Assembly: GCF_040954645.1 (NCBI RefSeq)
Contig: NC_092806.1
Location: 111,335,231 to 111,399,230 of the forward strand
Source: Diabrotica undecimpunctata
Lineage: Eukaryota; Arthropoda; Insecta; Coleoptera; Chrysomelidae
DNA: 64,000 bases
Direction: 5' to 3'
Positions 23,646 to 34,300 of the stretch are shown piece by piece. The position numbers and the translations under genes are program-made. Under the pieces are notes generated by a model. It was not told the origin of the DNA and searched no databases. It worked only from the letters and a program-made list of their open reading frames with translations. Each line of letters opens with the position of its first letter. Within the stretch, counting starts at the first letter, position 1.

Positions 23646-24840
23646 AACTTACAATTGTTACTGGGCTAAAACTTACTGGATTATAAACATGTGGCAGAAA
23701 TAATTTATTACAAATTAAGAAATATGTTTAAAATGAACCTACATATTCATAAAGAAGTTAACCTTTTTTTAAAATACACAACAAGATTTACAATATTAAT
23801 TATCAAAATTTAAATTGTAATGAAAGCAATTATTATTTTAAACTGTTTATTTTTACTTCAAGAGTTCAAACAAAAAAGTTACCTGGATTGCACTAAAATT
23901 CTTTAGATGATTTCTGGGGTCGGAAACTGGACCTACTAAAATTTCTGGGGTAGAACTGAAGTTAAACTCTCTGCCACACGAACAAAAGGACTGCTTCTCT
24001 GGTCTGGAACGACGACCACTGACAAATAAAGTGAGGTTAAAATGGACGGCATTGGATACAGACTTCAGACTGGGCTGCTTAAAAACTCAACAATGGAACA
24101 TGTTGGTATCCTTCAAATTTGTTGTACTCGCCGTATTACAAATATCTCATATGAGAGACGGCTAGAAAAACAAACAAAACAGTGATTGCCCCTATCAGAG
24201 TTGACACATTATTTTGGGTGTACATCACTTATTCTTCGACAAATTTGTCGGTTTTTTGCAAAACTACATAACGACCGTTCCCTTTGACCAAATCTTTCTA
24301 CCTGCCTTAAATTCCTCTCGACCTTAATGTAATGCCGGCAAAGGCTACCGTTTCCCTTACCTCTTCACCGGTTCTTGTCATCAAAAAAACACCAAAATTC
24401 TTGTTTTAAAAGCGACCTTGAAACAAACTACGTTTTTGTAGAAATAACACGTGTTATACTGATAATTTTAACGTCCTAGTTATAACCGGAATTTGGAAAT
24501 CTTTTCTTTTACCTCACAATGTAAACAGAGCATTGGGGGATTTGAATGTAAATAAAGACAACAAGATTTATATATCTTCCAGGAGTTATTAGAAAATATT
24601 TATACTTCCATATCAATATTTTTTAAGTAATTTCAAGATGCTACAAAGTAAAACATATTGCGGTGGTGCGTCATTAAAAAGTCAAACGATCTTCATCATA
24701 TTGTTGATCACTTTCAATAATTTTAGTCAAGGCCGAAGTAGTCACTTGTCCCAGTAATTATAAATACACTTCGCCTTATTAGCAAATGCCGGGAATGCTT
24801 TAGTTTTGTTATAAATAAGTTAATTTATTTATACTCGTCA
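23646..24840. other. Unassigned sequence
   Basis: Somewhat less AT-rich around 23900-24370, including a 48-codon open frame from an ATG at about 24042. No homology is recognised. Confidence 0.4.
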
Positions 24841-25235
24841 TCAGAAATGAAAATTCTACTGATCCTCTAAAAATCATACGAACAAGCTAAATTTTTCTAA
24901 CAATGTTAATTTTAGTACCTGCAAAAATACACAAAAAAGTTTACTATTTCTAGCCTCCAGGTTCTCTTTAAAACTACCCCCACCCCTCCTCAAATGAGAA
25001 AACACGGAAAAAATCAATTAACTAAGAATCTGTGTACCGTAGAAAAAAATATTTTTAATATGAAATGTAGCTGAGAAAACTTTAGATTTAAATGTTTATA
25101 GTCACTTTTTGTGTAAAATTAACTATTTTCTTAAAAATATCGCTTGAAGCGACGCGGCTACGCGCGCGAAATCAATTTTAAATAATATTTGTATTAATTC
25201 GACGGTAAAAATTCGATATATTTTAAATAAAGTTT
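24841..25235 (+). repeat. Dispersed non-coding repeat R1, copy 2
   Basis: Second copy of the repeat at 4369-4771, same orientation, with matching landmarks ACTAAGAATCTGT, CACTTTTTGTGTA, CGCTTGAAGCGAC and GACGGTAAAAATTCGATAT. In this copy the sequence continues past the point where copy 1 is cut by a LINE. Confidence 0.8.
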
Positions 25236-25784
25236 TGCTACAAAAAGCAGTTTAAAGGTAAAGAGTACATCTTTTTCATACAATTTTTGTAGTTTTTATA
25301 AAGGTGATAAATAAATAAACGTTGTGCTATTTTATCCATTTTTTACGATTCTCATAAGATCATTAAAATTTATTACTTTTCCATTAAGCGTTCACTATAA
25401 AATTTCCATTGCTAAAGTCCAGTCTTTAAAACTTATGACAACGAATTTCGGTTTTGAAGTTTGGAAACAAATGTGAGGCATATGAAATATGCCTAAAACA
25501 CGGCGAATTTAAACTTTCACATTCCAAACGATCTTAAGCATTTAAAACTGTTTTTTTTTTTCGATTAAACAAGTATGTTTTTCTTTCAGCTACAAATTTC
25601 ACCAAATACCTTCGTGAAAGTATTTTGCGTGACATGCAATCCTTTGTAATGTAAAAGTTTAAATTCATCGTTTTTTAGGCATATTTGAAATGTCATATTG
25701 GAACAACGGAAATTCGATAGTGACCGGTTAATGGAAAACGGTTAATGAAACGACAACTTACTGGAGACACATTGACCGACATAC
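25236..25784. other. No gene seen
   Basis: AT-rich; may include the right end of R1. No frame is recognised. Confidence 0.5.
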
Positions 25785-26560
25785 TACATAAAAAGAAGAA
25801 GAAGAAGAATTTTTTTGTATTTATTGACATTTTTACCTTTCAATTTTATTCGCTCTTCCATCATCTGCAATATTTTATCTGTCATCCATTTTGCTTCTTT
25901 TCTAGTTTAGTTTTAAGATTTTTATGTGAAAGTATAGTAAGAGATGTTATCATTTCGATCCACTGTTCTTCTATGCCGCTAGTAGTGTTTTCAACTATTT
26001 TAGAAAAATTCTTATTAAGCTCTGTTTTTACTTTTTCTTGGATGTTGTTTTCTTTAAGCAGTTTTATTTTAATTTTAGGCATAATTTCTCTAAATTATTT
26101 TGAGTAGTATGTTAATATTTGCAACTAATGTACTATGATACGACAAGATATCTGCGCCTTGATATGTTTTTGTTGAGGTGATAGACTTTCAAAACCTTTT
26201 ATTTATGTTAATAAAATCAATTTGGGTTCCTATGATTCTCCCTGTAGTCTCAACGGGAGAATTTCAAGTATAAAGTCTTCTTAGATGTAATTTAAAAGTG
26301 TGTTCGTTACAACCATATCCGACTCTTTGCAAAATTGAATCAGCCTTTTCCCTCTTTCGTTTTTTGTGCCCGGACCATATTATGTCCCTACAACACACTA
26401 AACTGTACCTTGTCTTATTTTGGTATTAAAATGATAAGAGTTACTTCATGTTTTTTGGTCAGTTTTAGAGAGTCTTCCAGAGTCTGATAGAAATTTTCTT
26501 CTATTTATTCTTTAGTATATTCGGATGTCAAAGCGTAGACCTAAAATATTGTTGCGAAAG
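25785..26560 (-). pseudogene. LINE endonuclease C-terminal half plus linker, degenerate
   Basis: On the minus strand, 26510-26380 gives FLSDSGRLSKTDQK and a YGPGTKNERGKRLIQFCKES block (conserved in APE-type LINE endonucleases). 26290-26230 gives a damaged RNQIDF-like box and 26180-26100 a damaged TKTYQGAD block. 26082-25882 reads a linker of the type MPKIKIKLLKENN and TSGIEEQWIEM. The layout matches the endonuclease end of family A at 14655. RT is not present. Confidence 0.65.
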
Positions 26561-26669
26561 ATTTATCCCACATAGGAAAAGTCCATTGACGAAAAAGAAG
26601 AAGTAGTTCGGGAACATTCAAGATGACATCGAAAATTCTTAAAATGTCTAGTGAAGTTTGGAACGTCAG

Positions 26670-26672
<3 letters not shown>

Positions 26673-26737
<65 letters not shown>
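26673..26737. repeat. (TA)n microsatellite
   Basis: Pure TA run of about 65 bp ending 60 bp before the CR1-like RT frame; short ACAGATGTATAAC repeats follow it. Confidence 0.92.
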
Positions 26738-26738
<1 letters not shown>

Positions 26739-26800
26739 CAGATGTATAACATGTATAACAATGTATAACAGATATATAACAGATTATTTTCTCGTTTAAA

Positions 26801-28342
26801 ATGGCCACTATTGATGAAATTAAATCACTTATATTAGGGTTAAAATCGGAAGCTGTTGGATGTGATAATATTTCTGCAAAGATGCTACAACTCTCCCTTT
26901 CTATTACTGCTCCTTATATTACGCACATTATAAATTGTTGTTTGGAGGTAGGTTATTTTCCGGACACTTGGAAATACGCTTTGGTAAAACCACTACCCAA
27001 ATCAAATAAACCTGAATCACTTAATGATCTTCGCCCAATAAGCATCCTACCGGGACTGTCAAAAATTTTAGAAAAGGTTATCTATAAACAGATATACGAT
27101 TATATTTTCAGAAATAATGTAGTTACGTGTATACAATCAGGCTTTAGAAAAGAGTTTAGTACAACGACCCTGCTTCTTGACTTAACCGATAATATACTTC
27201 GATCATTTGATGAAGGAAAAGCAACCTCAGTCATCTTGCTTGATTTTTCTAAAGCCTTCGACACTATTGATCACGCTCTTCTGTGTGCTAAATTGAAATA
27301 TTTTGGATTTGATGATACCTCCTTACAGTTTTTCAAATTTTATTTGGTAAATCGTTATCAAAAGGTCATAATCGATAATAGTTTATCAGAATTTGCATCT
27401 GTCAATTCAGGGGTGCCTCAAGGTTCGGTTCTTGGTCCTCTTCTTTTTTCAATATATATATACGACCTGTATAAATCTTTAAATAATCTGAAATTGCACT
27501 CTTTTGCAGATGACACACAACTGTATTTCTCTTTTGAACCTAACTCTGTAAATCAAGCGTCACAAAAAATAAATCAGGATTTGGAATCTATTTGTACTTA
27601 CTCCACTAGACATAATCTTAAACTTAATGCTAAAAAATGTAATTCTTTATTATATTGTTCAAAAAATTATAAAGCCACTGTTCAGGATAACTAAAAACTA
27701 ATTATAAAAAATGAACCTCTAAAAAATGTTAATAGTTGCAGAAACTTAGGAGTCATATATGACTGTACGCTACGTTTTCAAGAGCATGTCACCCTTTTAG
27801 TAAAAAAGTGCTATTTAGTTATGCGTCAACTGTATAGAAGCAAAGGCATTTTAAACTTTAAATTGCGTAAGTTACTTTGTGAAACTATGGTTATGTCAAT
27901 TCTTAATTATGGGCTCTTGGTATTTTACCCTTGCTTAGATCAAGTTACGAAATTGAGGTTGCAAAAAATTCAAAATAATTGTTGCAGATTTGTTTTTGGC
28001 ATAAGAAAATATGATCGTGTATCAGGCAAAATTAAAGAACTTCAATGGCTAACAATAGATAATTTATACAAATATCACCTCGTCTCATTGATATATAGAA
28101 TTATTTCGTCGTCAAATCCTATTTATTTAAGGAACAAATTAGTATTTCGTGGAGACGCTCATAATCTGGATCTGAGATATCCTCATAGTCTTATGCTGCC
28201 AAGATATAGACTAGCTATTTTCCAGCGATCATTTACTTACAATGCTGTTTTAGTGTTTAATAGTTTAACAAAAAATTTAAGAGGTAAATCTCTTGATTTT
28301 ATGAAGAGGCATTATAAGAAATTTTTACTACAATCGCAGTAA
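26801..28342 (+). pseudogene. CR1/L2/Daphne-like LINE reverse transcriptase, one in-frame stop
   Basis: A single frame runs from 26801 to the stop at 28340-28342, broken only by TAA at 27692-27694. Domains in order: box 0 SEAVGCDNISAKML (about residues 16-29), LNDLRPISILPGLSKILEKV (78-97), QSGFRKEFSTTTLL, VILLDFSKAFDTIDHALL with the first catalytic Asp, SGVPQGSVLGPLLF, and HSFADDTQLYF with both loop Asp. A long C-terminal connection follows, with KIKELQWLTIDNLYKYHL. All RT catalytic residues are present. The endonuclease is missing, so the copy is 5' truncated, starting near the TA run. The style is Jockey superfamily (CR1/L2/Daphne) rather than RTE; the exact clade is inferred. Confidence 0.88.
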
Positions 28343-28682
28343 CGTTATTATTATTATATAGTATATTGTTGTCGTAATTGTTACCATTAGAATTTTTGTT
28401 TTTGTTTTTATTTATCATTAATATCATTTATCACATAACATCACAAATTATTTTCTTTATCTTATTTTTCTAGTAGCCACATGACTATTTCTACCATTTC
28501 AATATTATATTATTATTTATGTCAATTTATAAATAATTTTTTTTTCATGTTCTACTTATTTCAAACTGATTTTGTAAACTTGAGGTTAAGTGGAGTAGCT
28601 CTAGCTAGACTTCGCCTCATGTATCTCTTGTTTGTAAATTTTTACAGACTAAATAAAGGCAATTTATTATTATTATTTATGT
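28343..28682 (+). other. 3' untranslated tail of the CR1-like LINE
   Basis: Follows the RT stop. It ends ACTAAATAAAGGCAATTTAT at about 28639-28658, with an AATAAA signal, and then TTATTATTATT. Short trinucleotide repeats at the 3' terminus are typical of this LINE group. The gypsy LTR remnant begins immediately after. Confidence 0.65.
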
Positions 28683-28689
28683 TTTTGAC

Positions 28690-28806
28690 AGTTGGGGGAC
28701 AGTTGTATTTTTAATTTGGAATGTTGAAGATATAGTTGTCAGTTAGTTAAAAAGTATTCTCATATTGTTGGTGTTGAATAAAGTTAATTTTCAAGAAGTG
28801 TAACAT
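28690..28806 (+). repeat. 5' LTR remnant of Ty3/gypsy element and primer-binding region
   Basis: Sequence ending AAGTGTAACA at about 28806 is followed by TTGGTGACAGCGATGGGA (28807-28824), which has the look of the tRNA primer-binding site and leader of insect gypsy elements. The left part of the LTR is absent, replaced by the LINE 3' tail. No second LTR is found. Confidence 0.5.
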
Positions 28807-28841
28807 TGGTGACAGCGATGGGATAAAGAAATATTTAGCAG

Positions 28842-30030
28842 TTGTTAATGGTAAATACAAGATTCACTGAGTTTGACAAAGAAATGGATACGTCCGGACC
28901 CCCTGCATGGTTTTTAAAAATGAAAGAAGATGAAGAGAAGCGTAGACAAGAAGAGAAAGCGGAAAATGAGAAGCGTTGGCAAGAAGAGAAAGCGGAAAAT
29001 GAGAAGCGTAGGCAAGAAGAGGAAGAGGAAAAGGAGAGGCGTAAAAAATAGAGTTAGAAATCATAGATGGTTTATCTCAAATTTACAAAAGTTTTCAGTT
29101 AGAGATAAGTCAAATCATTAGTAGAATAGATAAATTAATAATAGAAGAAAAACAAAACAATTTTGAAAATAAAATAGAACTACAACAAGATGATTTGAAA
29201 TTTAATTTACAAATACAAATAGTTGAGTTAGAAAAAAAAATTAATACCCAAGCTTCTTTATCTAATCTTTCAGTAACTAACGTCGAATCTAAACAAACAG
29301 CTTCATCACCTTCCATAATTGAACTAGGTACAATTAGAACTAGTAAATTTTTAAAACCACCCACATTCGATGGTCAGACAGCATGGGAAACTTAGCATTT
29401 TTAATTTGAAGCTGCAGCTAGAGCAAATGGCTGAAATGAAAAAGAAATGGCAGCTTCTTTGGTGGTGTCGCTTCGAGGACAGGCAGCAACCATTTTGCAA
29501 TTCCTTTCCCAAGATGCCTCCAGTTATACCTCTCTCGTTGAAGCTTTAGAGACAAGATATGGCCAGCAACATCTAAAGCAGGTTTTCCAAAGTCAGCTAA
29601 AAATTCGATATCAAAAACATAACGAAAGCCTGCAATAATTTGAAGCCGACATTAAAAGACTATTGCACTTGGCATACCCTCAGGCACCTAAAGATTTTCT
29701 GGAACAAATTGTAATACAGGCATTCATAGATGGACTACGGGATGTTGAAATGCAACAAACTCTCAGATTACAACATCACAAATCGCTAAATGGAGCACTA
29801 GTCTCAGGCCAGGAGTATGAAGCGGCAAAAAGCATTTTCAGATCTCGCCCAACATTAAGAGAAATAAAATTTCAAGAAAATGAAGAAATCACAACCGCAG
29901 ATAACCAACAACCTATTTTATCCCAAATTTTAAACATACTGCAAAATCTTTAACAAAAACTTTGAAATGAAAACAGAAGATGTTTTAATTGCGGGAGAAT
30001 AGGACATTTTCAAAACAATTGCAGAAGCCG
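28842..30030 (+). pseudogene. Ty3/gypsy gag, frameshifted
   Basis: Starts MLMVNTRFTEFDKEMDTSGP, then a charged coiled-coil block of three 11-residue repeats (28950-29048). A frameshift in an A-run at about 29043-29049 moves translation into the frame of 29049-30020. There, FLKPPTFDGQTAWET, MAASLVVSLRGQAATILQFL and HLAYPQAPKDFLEQIVIQAF resemble the capsid of gypsy-type gag. CFNCGRIGHFQNNC at 29981-30022 is a complete CCHC zinc knuckle. Stops at about 29393, 29636 and 29951 and others break the frame. Gag would package element RNA. Confidence 0.82.
28950..29048 (+). repeat. Three 33-bp tandem repeats in gag
   Basis: Units at 28950-28982, 28983-29015 and 29016-29048. The first two differ at one position; the third is diverged. 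Each encodes EEKAENEKRRQ-like residues, extending a coiled coil by exactly 11 residues. Confidence 0.85.
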
Positions 30031-30099
30031 ATCCCAAACAAGCAGAGAACATTCAAAGAATGAGGCTAAAAGGTCGCCTAGATTGACATCCAGAAGCCC

Positions 30100-31095
30100 C
30101 CAAATTCGCACTTATACTTTACATAAAAATGAACAGAATTTATTACTTAAGGGCTACGTTGAGAATCAAAAATGCACCTTTTTATTGATACCGGTGCAAC
30201 CAGATCCTTTATTCGAGCCGGATTTCTGAATGAGAAACTACAACCCACTACAACAAACTTAGTTCTTGAAACAGCTTCAGGCCACACTATTCCAATTCAT
30301 GGAGGGATAACGGCAACTATACAGATTGGTAACACCTTGATAAAACACATTTTCCTTGTAGCGGATATTAAAGACGATTGCGTTCTTGGGATGGATATTA
30401 TGCAGAACAAATTTATCATAGATCTTCAAAATAAAATTTTGTTAATTGAAAATGAAGAAATTGTCCTAAATTTGAAAGAATCGGTACCTCAAGTAAGAGT
30501 TATAGTGAGCGAGGATACCGAAATTCCTCAAAATTCTGAAAGTACCATCCTGGCGAGACTGAGTCAAAAATCTGAAGGTCTACATTTCGGCGTTGTGGAA
30601 AGCGATGAACTAGTTAGTGATGGAATTTTGATAGCCAGATGCCTCATTAATGTAGATGAGATTATTCCAGTAAGGTTTGCTAATTTGTCTAAAAAGCCTT
30701 TTAAATTGAAGAAAGAACAACAAATACCATTCTGTAAACCAATAGAAAAAATAAGCAAGTGCGAAAAATATTTAAAAAAGAATACAGCTTCCCGTAACCC
30801 AGTTGACGCTAGCCTAGTGAAACAACTAATCAAAAATGTTGACCACTTACCAACTAAACAATTAAACAAAATTAACGAATTTTTTAATGAAAACTACGAC
30901 ATTTTTGACTCCGAGAAATCTACAGTGCGTACTAGTTTAGTTCAACATGGAATTTATACTGGAGATGCAAGACCAATTCGTCAAGCGCCACGGAGATTGC
31001 CATTTGTTAGACAAAAAGAAGTTGAAAACATAATACAGGACATGATAAATGCTGATATTATCGAAGAAGCTTCGGCCCCTGCTGTTCACCAGTAG
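30100..31095 (+). pseudogene. Ty3/gypsy pol: aspartic protease and start of RT
   Basis: The frame opens upstream of 30172. LFIDTGATRSFI at about 30178-30213 is the aspartic protease active-site loop and CVLGMDIM (30379-30402) the C-terminal flap/ALGxD-like motif. A long spacer follows. From about 30945 the frame gives HGIYTGDARPIRQAPRRLPF and [17 protein letters not shown], the classic entry to gypsy RT. It ends at 31095 because of a one-base frameshift near 31083-31090; RT continues in the next frame. Confidence 0.87.
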
Positions 31096-31512
31096 TCTTA
31101 GTAACTAAGAAAGATGGATCTACTCGCTTTTGTGTAGACTACAGAAGATTAAACCAGGTTACACAAAAAGACAGTTACTTGTTGCCACGAATAGACGATA
31201 CACTAAACACTCTATCAGGTGCTAAATGGTTTTCTACCCTAGATTTAAAAAGTGGCTACTGGCAAGTAGAAGTACATCCTGATGATCGAGACAAAACAGC
31301 TGTTTCAACTGGTCGTGGTTTCTACAGGTTTCAGGTTCTACCATTTGGTCTGTGTAATGCTCCAGCTGCGTTTGAACGTCTAATGGAGATGGTTTTAAGA
31401 GGACTTACCTGAAAAATGTGTCTAGTATATCTTGATGATATAATGATTATGTCCAAAACGTTTGATGAACATCTGAAAAACTTAAGCGAGGTATTTGACA
31501 GATTGGAAAATT
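31083..31512 (+). pseudogene. Ty3/gypsy pol: reverse transcriptase core, truncated
   Basis: [20 protein letters not shown] starts the frame at 31083. It continues with [19 protein letters not shown] carrying the first catalytic Asp, [20 protein letters not shown], a TGA at about 31410, and CLVYLDDIMIM (31420-31452) with both loop Asp. The frame fades after about 31512 into unrelated AT-rich sequence. RNase H and integrase are absent. Except for the stop and frameshift, the RT motifs are well preserved. Confidence 0.88.
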
Positions 31513-31539
31513 TAAAAAATATTTTAATATCAACTAATT

Positions 31540-31895
31540 AATAATGTAACCTAACGTCAAATTAAAATTTTACTGATAATACATTGTTGGAAGTGCATCT
31601 CATGATCTTTCTAGTTCTTTACACATCAATTTTTAATGTTTTTTACTTAAGTTTTTATAACAAATTTTTAATATGCATGTATTATTATCACATGTTCTTT
31701 TGCTGTGCTAAGTTTGTTAATTTGTAAACTGTATCTAGTTTCAATTAATTGTTTATACAACTTTATCTCTGAATGTTCCATTATCGGAAGCTTTTTTACA
31801 AATTTAATATCGTTGACTGCTACATGTCTTTTTGAGGTAACACACATGTTTTAACTTCTCTTTGGATGTTTGGTTTTTCACATTGTTCTTTTTAG
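31540..31895. other. Non-coding stretch, possibly Penelope-like element end
   Basis: AT-rich with no frame. It leads directly into the hammerhead-like motif, which is usually found in the terminal repeats of Penelope-like elements, so it may be part of one. No GIY-YIG or Penelope RT coding is visible. Confidence 0.3.
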
Positions 31896-31936
31896 ATGAA
31901 CTGATGATGCTTTCTAAATAGAAAGTGAAACGTCTT
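31896..31936 (+). ncRNA. Hammerhead-ribozyme-like motif
   Basis: CTGATGA at 31901-31907 is the first half of the hammerhead core. A stem II hairpin follows, GCTTTC (31909-31914) with loop TAAATA and GAAAGT (31921-31926), then GAAA (31927-31930) and CGTC (31931-31934). The order CUGAUGA, helix II, GAAA matches the core of minimal type I hammerheads known from Penelope-like elements and retrozymes. One extra U lies before helix II. Helices I and III and the cleavage site are not convincingly visible, so activity is doubtful; it could be a decayed copy. Confidence 0.5.
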
Positions 31937-32030
31937 CAATAAATAGATGAAGTAGCCACCTTCTTTTTCTTTTATTTCTCCACTTTGACCGAAAAACCCA
32001 CCACTCTTCGAGTGTACCTTAGCTTATATA

Positions 32031-32034
32031 TAGA

Positions 32035-32089
<55 letters not shown>
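32031..32089. repeat. (TA)n microsatellite
   Basis: TA run of about 55 bp. Confidence 0.9.
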
Positions 32090-32092
<3 letters not shown>

Positions 32093-32879
32093 ATTGATCT
32101 TCTGCATAAATAGATTTTGTTTATTAAGCGAATACATTATATATTTTAACGAAATTAAGTTCGTGGTTACTTCTTAAAATAAATTGAGTCTACCGCATAA
32201 TCTGTTTTCTGTGTACTTCGACTTTTACGATGGATTGTTAAATGCTATTCACACATTTGGTAAGATTCTCATCAAACTCGGTATTTTAACTAACTAATAA
32301 AAATACACAAACGACTAACAAAACTTTTCCAGAAGGACTATGCGGATGATCTTTATACCCATAATAGTGAGCTTTTATTACCCATATATTTTAATTCCGA
32401 CTTTTATCTGATTCTCATTAGAAGGAACTGCTTGTAAAAAGTATCTGATAGTGCATTCGTATTGATTTCTGTTGTAAGGAAATGCTTTTTCTAATTGCCT
32501 TTATTTTATTCAGGTTTAAATCTTTTAAACATGCTATGACACTTAAGATTTTGCCTCTGTCCATATTTTAGTAGAATAAATGCAAGTTATTACAGATGAC
32601 AGAGAACATGTGGTTTACTTTTAACCCATAAAATATATGGCCTCGAAGCTATTTTCTTGTAGTATTTTACATTTTCAATTAGCATATAAAGAAACTTCAT
32701 ATTTTCAAAATGGTTTTAATCTTTGTATACAAGGTGTTTCGATCTACAATATTCTACTACTGTTCTACTTCAAAATTGAAAATGTTTAATTTAATTTTAC
32801 TTACATCGTCGGGGGCGCTGTGGCACGGAATGCCTTAAATTTAACAGCTATTCAGCGTCGATAACAACGTCGGAATCAC
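32090..32879. other. No gene seen
   Basis: AT-rich spacer without a recognisable frame. Confidence 0.5.
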
Positions 32880-33695
32880 ATTAAATATGCAGACGATACA
32901 GTGTTACTGGTAGATAGTGCGCAGGGGCTCTAAAGGATGATGGATAACGCTGTAGAAGCATCTAAGAAATACGGCCTAAGACTAAATTGCAAGAAGACAA
33001 AAATAATGATCATTAGTAAGAACGCCAACATAAAGGCTAAAATTACAATTAACGATACACCAATTACAATTAACGATAACGATAAAGAGTGGAAAAAATA
33101 TGCTATTTGGGCTGCAATATTAAGGATACTTGGGATCACAGCTACAAAATAAAAACTCGTATTGAAAAAGCCAGAAGCTCTTTCAACAACCTTAGGAAGA
33201 TTTTCTGCAACTTATCTTTAAGTATCAATATACGCATAAGAATTCTTAGATGTTACGTCTTTAGTGTCCTCCTGTATCGAAAAGAAAGCTGGAGCCTTAC
33301 AGAAAAGGCTATAAAACGATTGGAGGCATTTGAAATGTGGAGCTACCGACGTATGTTAAGGGTGTCATATATACACCACACGAGTAACATAACTATTCTC
33401 CAGAGGCTAAGCAAAGACAAAGAAATTATTAACACCATAAAAAACAGAAAATTGGCTTACTTTGGTCACATCATGCGTAATGATAAATACCGACTTCTAC
33501 AGTTGATTCTACGGAGCAAGATTGAGGGTAAGAGAGGCCCTAGACGTAGACGTGTATCCTGGCCGGCCAATCTTAGGAAATGGACTGGTCTAACGTCAAC
33601 TGTTCTATTTCGAGCTGCTGTGAATAGAATAAGATGGGTCAATGTGGTCGCCAACATCTCTACAAGATAGGCACATTTAAAAAGAGATTCAGCGT
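32880..33695 (+). pseudogene. LINE family A reverse transcriptase, 5'-truncated at the catalytic loop
   Basis: Starts at KYADDTVLLVDSAQGL (32880-32930), with both loop Asp, one stop, then MDNAVEASKKYGLRLNCKKT and KIMIISKNA. A frameshift near 33089 leads to 33089-33670: RILRCYVFSVLLYRKESWSL, RLEAFEMWSYRRMLRVSY, RKLAYFGHIMRNDKYRLLQL and RRRRVSWPANLRKW, ending LFRAAVNRIRWVNVVAN. It is one of the less decayed family A copies, with only two lesions visible. Confidence 0.83.
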
Positions 33696-34044
33696 CTCCT
33701 GACACCTAAATAAATCACATACTGACGGGGTATGTGCGTTGTTAGTGGCCTAATATAGTCATTTGAGAATAGCGGGACGGACAAGCGGATATACCTAAGA
33801 ATATTTTACGGAATCTTAAAATTAGTAAAAACGCGCCAACAGGATCAATAGCGCGGCCGCCGTAGTTTTAAAATCCTAATTCTTAGTCAATTATGTAGAC
33901 TTTTTTTTATTAAAGATCAAGATCATACACAAGATAATTTAAAGATATAAAATATAACAAGTACAATGAACTTCTTGAGTATCCAGTAAACTTGTGAGGA
34001 CAATTTAAGAGTTTAAGAAAATAGATTATTTCTAAAATTTACTT
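33696..34044. other. No gene seen
   Basis: Short spacer with a GCGCGGCCGCCG patch near 33850. No frame is recognised. Confidence 0.5.
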
Positions 34045-34300
34045 TACTTCAAACTCACCCTTTCACTTGCTCCATTCTTTTGCTGCACCTCGTTCGAGGA
34101 GTCACGTTGCAAAGTCCCTCTCATATTATTTTTCTTTAATACCCAGTAATAAATATCTTTAAACTTGCACGTATGTCTTATACTTCTCTCTATGAGTATA
34201 TTTGCAAGTATTCTAAGAGCTATTTTGATCTCTGTTATTTCTAGTTTTTGCAATACATGTCATCAAAGGTCTTGTAGCTATCTAAGAGATTAATAATTTC
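34045..34300 (-). pseudogene. LINE family D tail fragment
   Basis: The minus strand reads MQKLEITEIKIALRILANIL, ERSIRHTCKFKDIYYWVLKK, then degenerates. It aligns with the family D tail at 16931-17149 (YNIEDINGWVTKRK) and with 53590-54100. About 250 bp. Confidence 0.6.
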
